A stretch of 41,466 bases of DNA, taken from Chara braunii (Eukaryota; Streptophyta; Charophyceae; Charales; Characeae). The stretch covers positions 433,064 to 474,529 of the forward strand of contig BFEA01000600.1 of the NCBI GenBank assembly GCA_003427395.1. The letters run 5' to 3'. Shown in pieces: positions 39,681 to 41,466 of this stretch (positions within the stretch are counted from its first letter, which is position 1; each line of letters begins with the position of its first letter). Under the pieces are notes generated by a model. The model ran no database searches. It saw nothing but the letters and a program-made list of their open reading frames with translations, and was not told the origin of the DNA. A program made the translations under genes and the position numbers.

Positions 39681-41466
39681 TGGGGTCTGTGACGCTGTCG
39701 AGCGCATCGGTCCAGCACCGCACGAAGCAGCACAAAACCCTCCCGGCCTCGTCATGCAGGAGCTGGTCTTAATCCTCGTCATGAATACATATGGACCTTC
39801 CGCAAGCCGCTCCGACCGAGTGCGCCCGCCATACATCTCGCGAGCCCCTACGACAGGATAGGGCCTACGCGAGGTGCGACTTACCAGCCAACAAGGGAGA
39901 AATTCGATGTCACAGTGATTTTAAGGGGGTTGGTCACCGTTGGTGTGCTGGGGTGGTTAGGGTTGGGTGGGGGGGTGCGGGGCGCGCTATCGGTCGACTC
40001 AGTAAATGTCATAGGCTTAGTAACAAGTTGGAGGTTGATGGGTCGAGTACTTCAAGCGATGGTGGTTGACCCATATCACTGCCCACTTAGCAACACTTAG
40101 CAATGATTGTTTCGATTTATTCTTATTTATGTCGCTCTTCAGTTCATATTGCCAACATGAATTTCTCTTACTTATGTCGCTCCAACATGAATTCCAGCTT
40201 TGTTACAAAGAGTGAACTGTCAAAAGGTTCACTTTTAACGGAATGTGTATTGAAGGGATTCATAGGATATAAGGGCGGAGAAGGGTGATATACGAAAAGG
40301 GGTCAGATGAGGCTGGTCGTATAGAAGAGGAAGAAGGAATATCGAAGGAGGAGCAAACAGAAACTGGTCGTACATAAGAGGAAGGAGGAGCGATGAAGGA
40401 AAAACGAGCCAGGCCTTATAGTACAGTAAAGGGGACTGTTTTTTGCGACACAAAAAGGGTAATTGCTCTCTCCTTCCCGCATTTGTCTCCCTCACTGTTG
40501 CATGGGCTATCTTCCCTGCACTTCTTGTCGCCCAACCAGTCCAATTACAACCTAAATACAACCGTATACATTAAAGGGATGTATACATTAGAGGGAATTT
40601 AAGGGAGTAAAATAAACGATATCACGACTCATATTTAAAAAAAAAAAAAACAAGAAACAACAACAGATGCCTCTCTTGAGGAAATAAACAAGTGTCTGCA
40701 ATCTATTTGTCAAGTATCATGTGGAAACAAGGGAGGAGTGAAAAAAGAAAAAGAAAAAATGGCATCTACGGGGTGTAGAATTAATTGCTTAAATTCTTTA
40801 GGACGGTGGACTAAGGGGGATCAATCCGGATCGCTACCCGTTTTCCCCCTCCCCTCTCGGAGTTTAAAAAAAAAAAAAAAATGGTCCGTGTTGTTGAAAC
40901 ACGCAGATACAAATAGGTACGATCATTATGGTGGCGGGCTGATGGGGGGGGTAAGGATGACACTGAAACGGGCGATAGGAATAACGCTGCATCTTTTTTA
41001 CCAGGGAGCAATGCGCCACAGCTAGTATGAATGGATTGGGGGGAAGAATGGGGAGGTAGGGCGAAGCTCTGCTGGGAGTACCTCCCTACGAATGGACGAA
41101 GGCCAGGAAAGNCAGTGGAGGTTGATGGGTTGGGATGAAAGGAAGGGGGAAGGTCAGGAAANAAAAAGGAACGACACTGAGATGCAAGAAGCGAGGGAAG
41201 GAGGGGAGGCGTTGACCAAGGAAAAACCGAGAGGGATTGAAACCACCCTCCGGTTGGAAGTGACATCAGGCAGGGAGCCAGGGGAGCAAGGGAAGGGACA
41301 TGTTGGAAATCGTCCCGACCCACGAAAAAACAGTGAAGGGCGACAAGGAAAGGAACCCCGCCCAATATGGGGCAGCAAAGTGCGAGGCCCGCACATATTT
41401 TCTCTCCTTGTTCTTACTATCATCAGAGAAAGGGGTGATTGACCAAGAGGGACGTAAAATGATGGT
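39681..41466. other. No gene recognised; minor repeats and two ambiguous bases
   Basis: Contains a 51-base-offset duplication around CTGGTCGTA-A-AAGAGGAAG (40311-40389), a TCTTA-TTATGTCGCTC pair near 40120 and 40158, a 14-base A-run near 40637 and another of 15 near 40866. Single N bases lie at 41112 and 41162. No convincing coding pattern was found on either strand. Confidence 0.5.

Overview
The window reads as nuclear DNA from a eukaryote: long non-coding stretches, GA/CT microsatellites, an assembly gap of 230 N, non-LTR retrotransposons with poly(A) tails, tRNA-derived SINE heads, a hAT-type DNA element and at least one credible GT-AG intron. The protein families seen (APE-type LINE, DUF7869 transposase-like protein, C48/Ulp1 protease) fit a repeat-rich green-lineage genome such as a charophyte alga, but that placement is inference. 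No intact cellular gene was found. Almost every coding stretch is a decayed copy with in-frame stops or single-base frame changes, so most coding entries are called pseudogenes.

Layout. 0.16-6.6 kb is a minus-strand LINE with ORF1-like, endonuclease, reverse transcriptase and C-terminal zinc-finger regions. It is broken by a 750-bp 5'-truncated relative at 1321-2070 and by a 38-bp Tn5/Nextera junction adapter at 531-568, which is a sequencing artefact. 7.2-7.9 kb holds tandem repeats and two tRNA-like SINE heads. 8.8-10.9 kb is a second, 5'-truncated LINE of the same family on the plus strand. All three LINE copies keep a small hairpin upstream of the tail.

12-21 kb is a repeat-dense region with minus-strand remnants of two unrecognised protein families: family F (two copies) and family K (three tandem copies). 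21.0-23.8 kb is a minus-strand DUF7869-type gene. 24.1-27.2 kb is tandem arrays: a ~240-bp array rich in a 22-bp palindrome, then a 21-bp minisatellite interrupted by a foldback element. 27.7-35.5 kb is a plus-strand multi-part coding block, divergent from the DUF7869 gene, with a TATA box and duplicated leader, a weakly methyltransferase-like segment, a 62-residue acidic tandem repeat, an intron and a C-terminal Ulp1-type protease. 36.8-37.8 kb is a non-autonomous hAT element with a perfect 8-bp target duplication.

The best candidate for something undescribed is the divergent pair of DUF7869 transposase-like gene and Ulp1-ending block around a palindrome-rich array. It lies between inverted copies of one dispersed repeat at 14.5 and 38.5 kb, and could be one very large decayed transposon. 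A 22-bp palindrome recurs more than twenty times from about 15.9 to 36.6 kb and was not seen in the first 12 kb.
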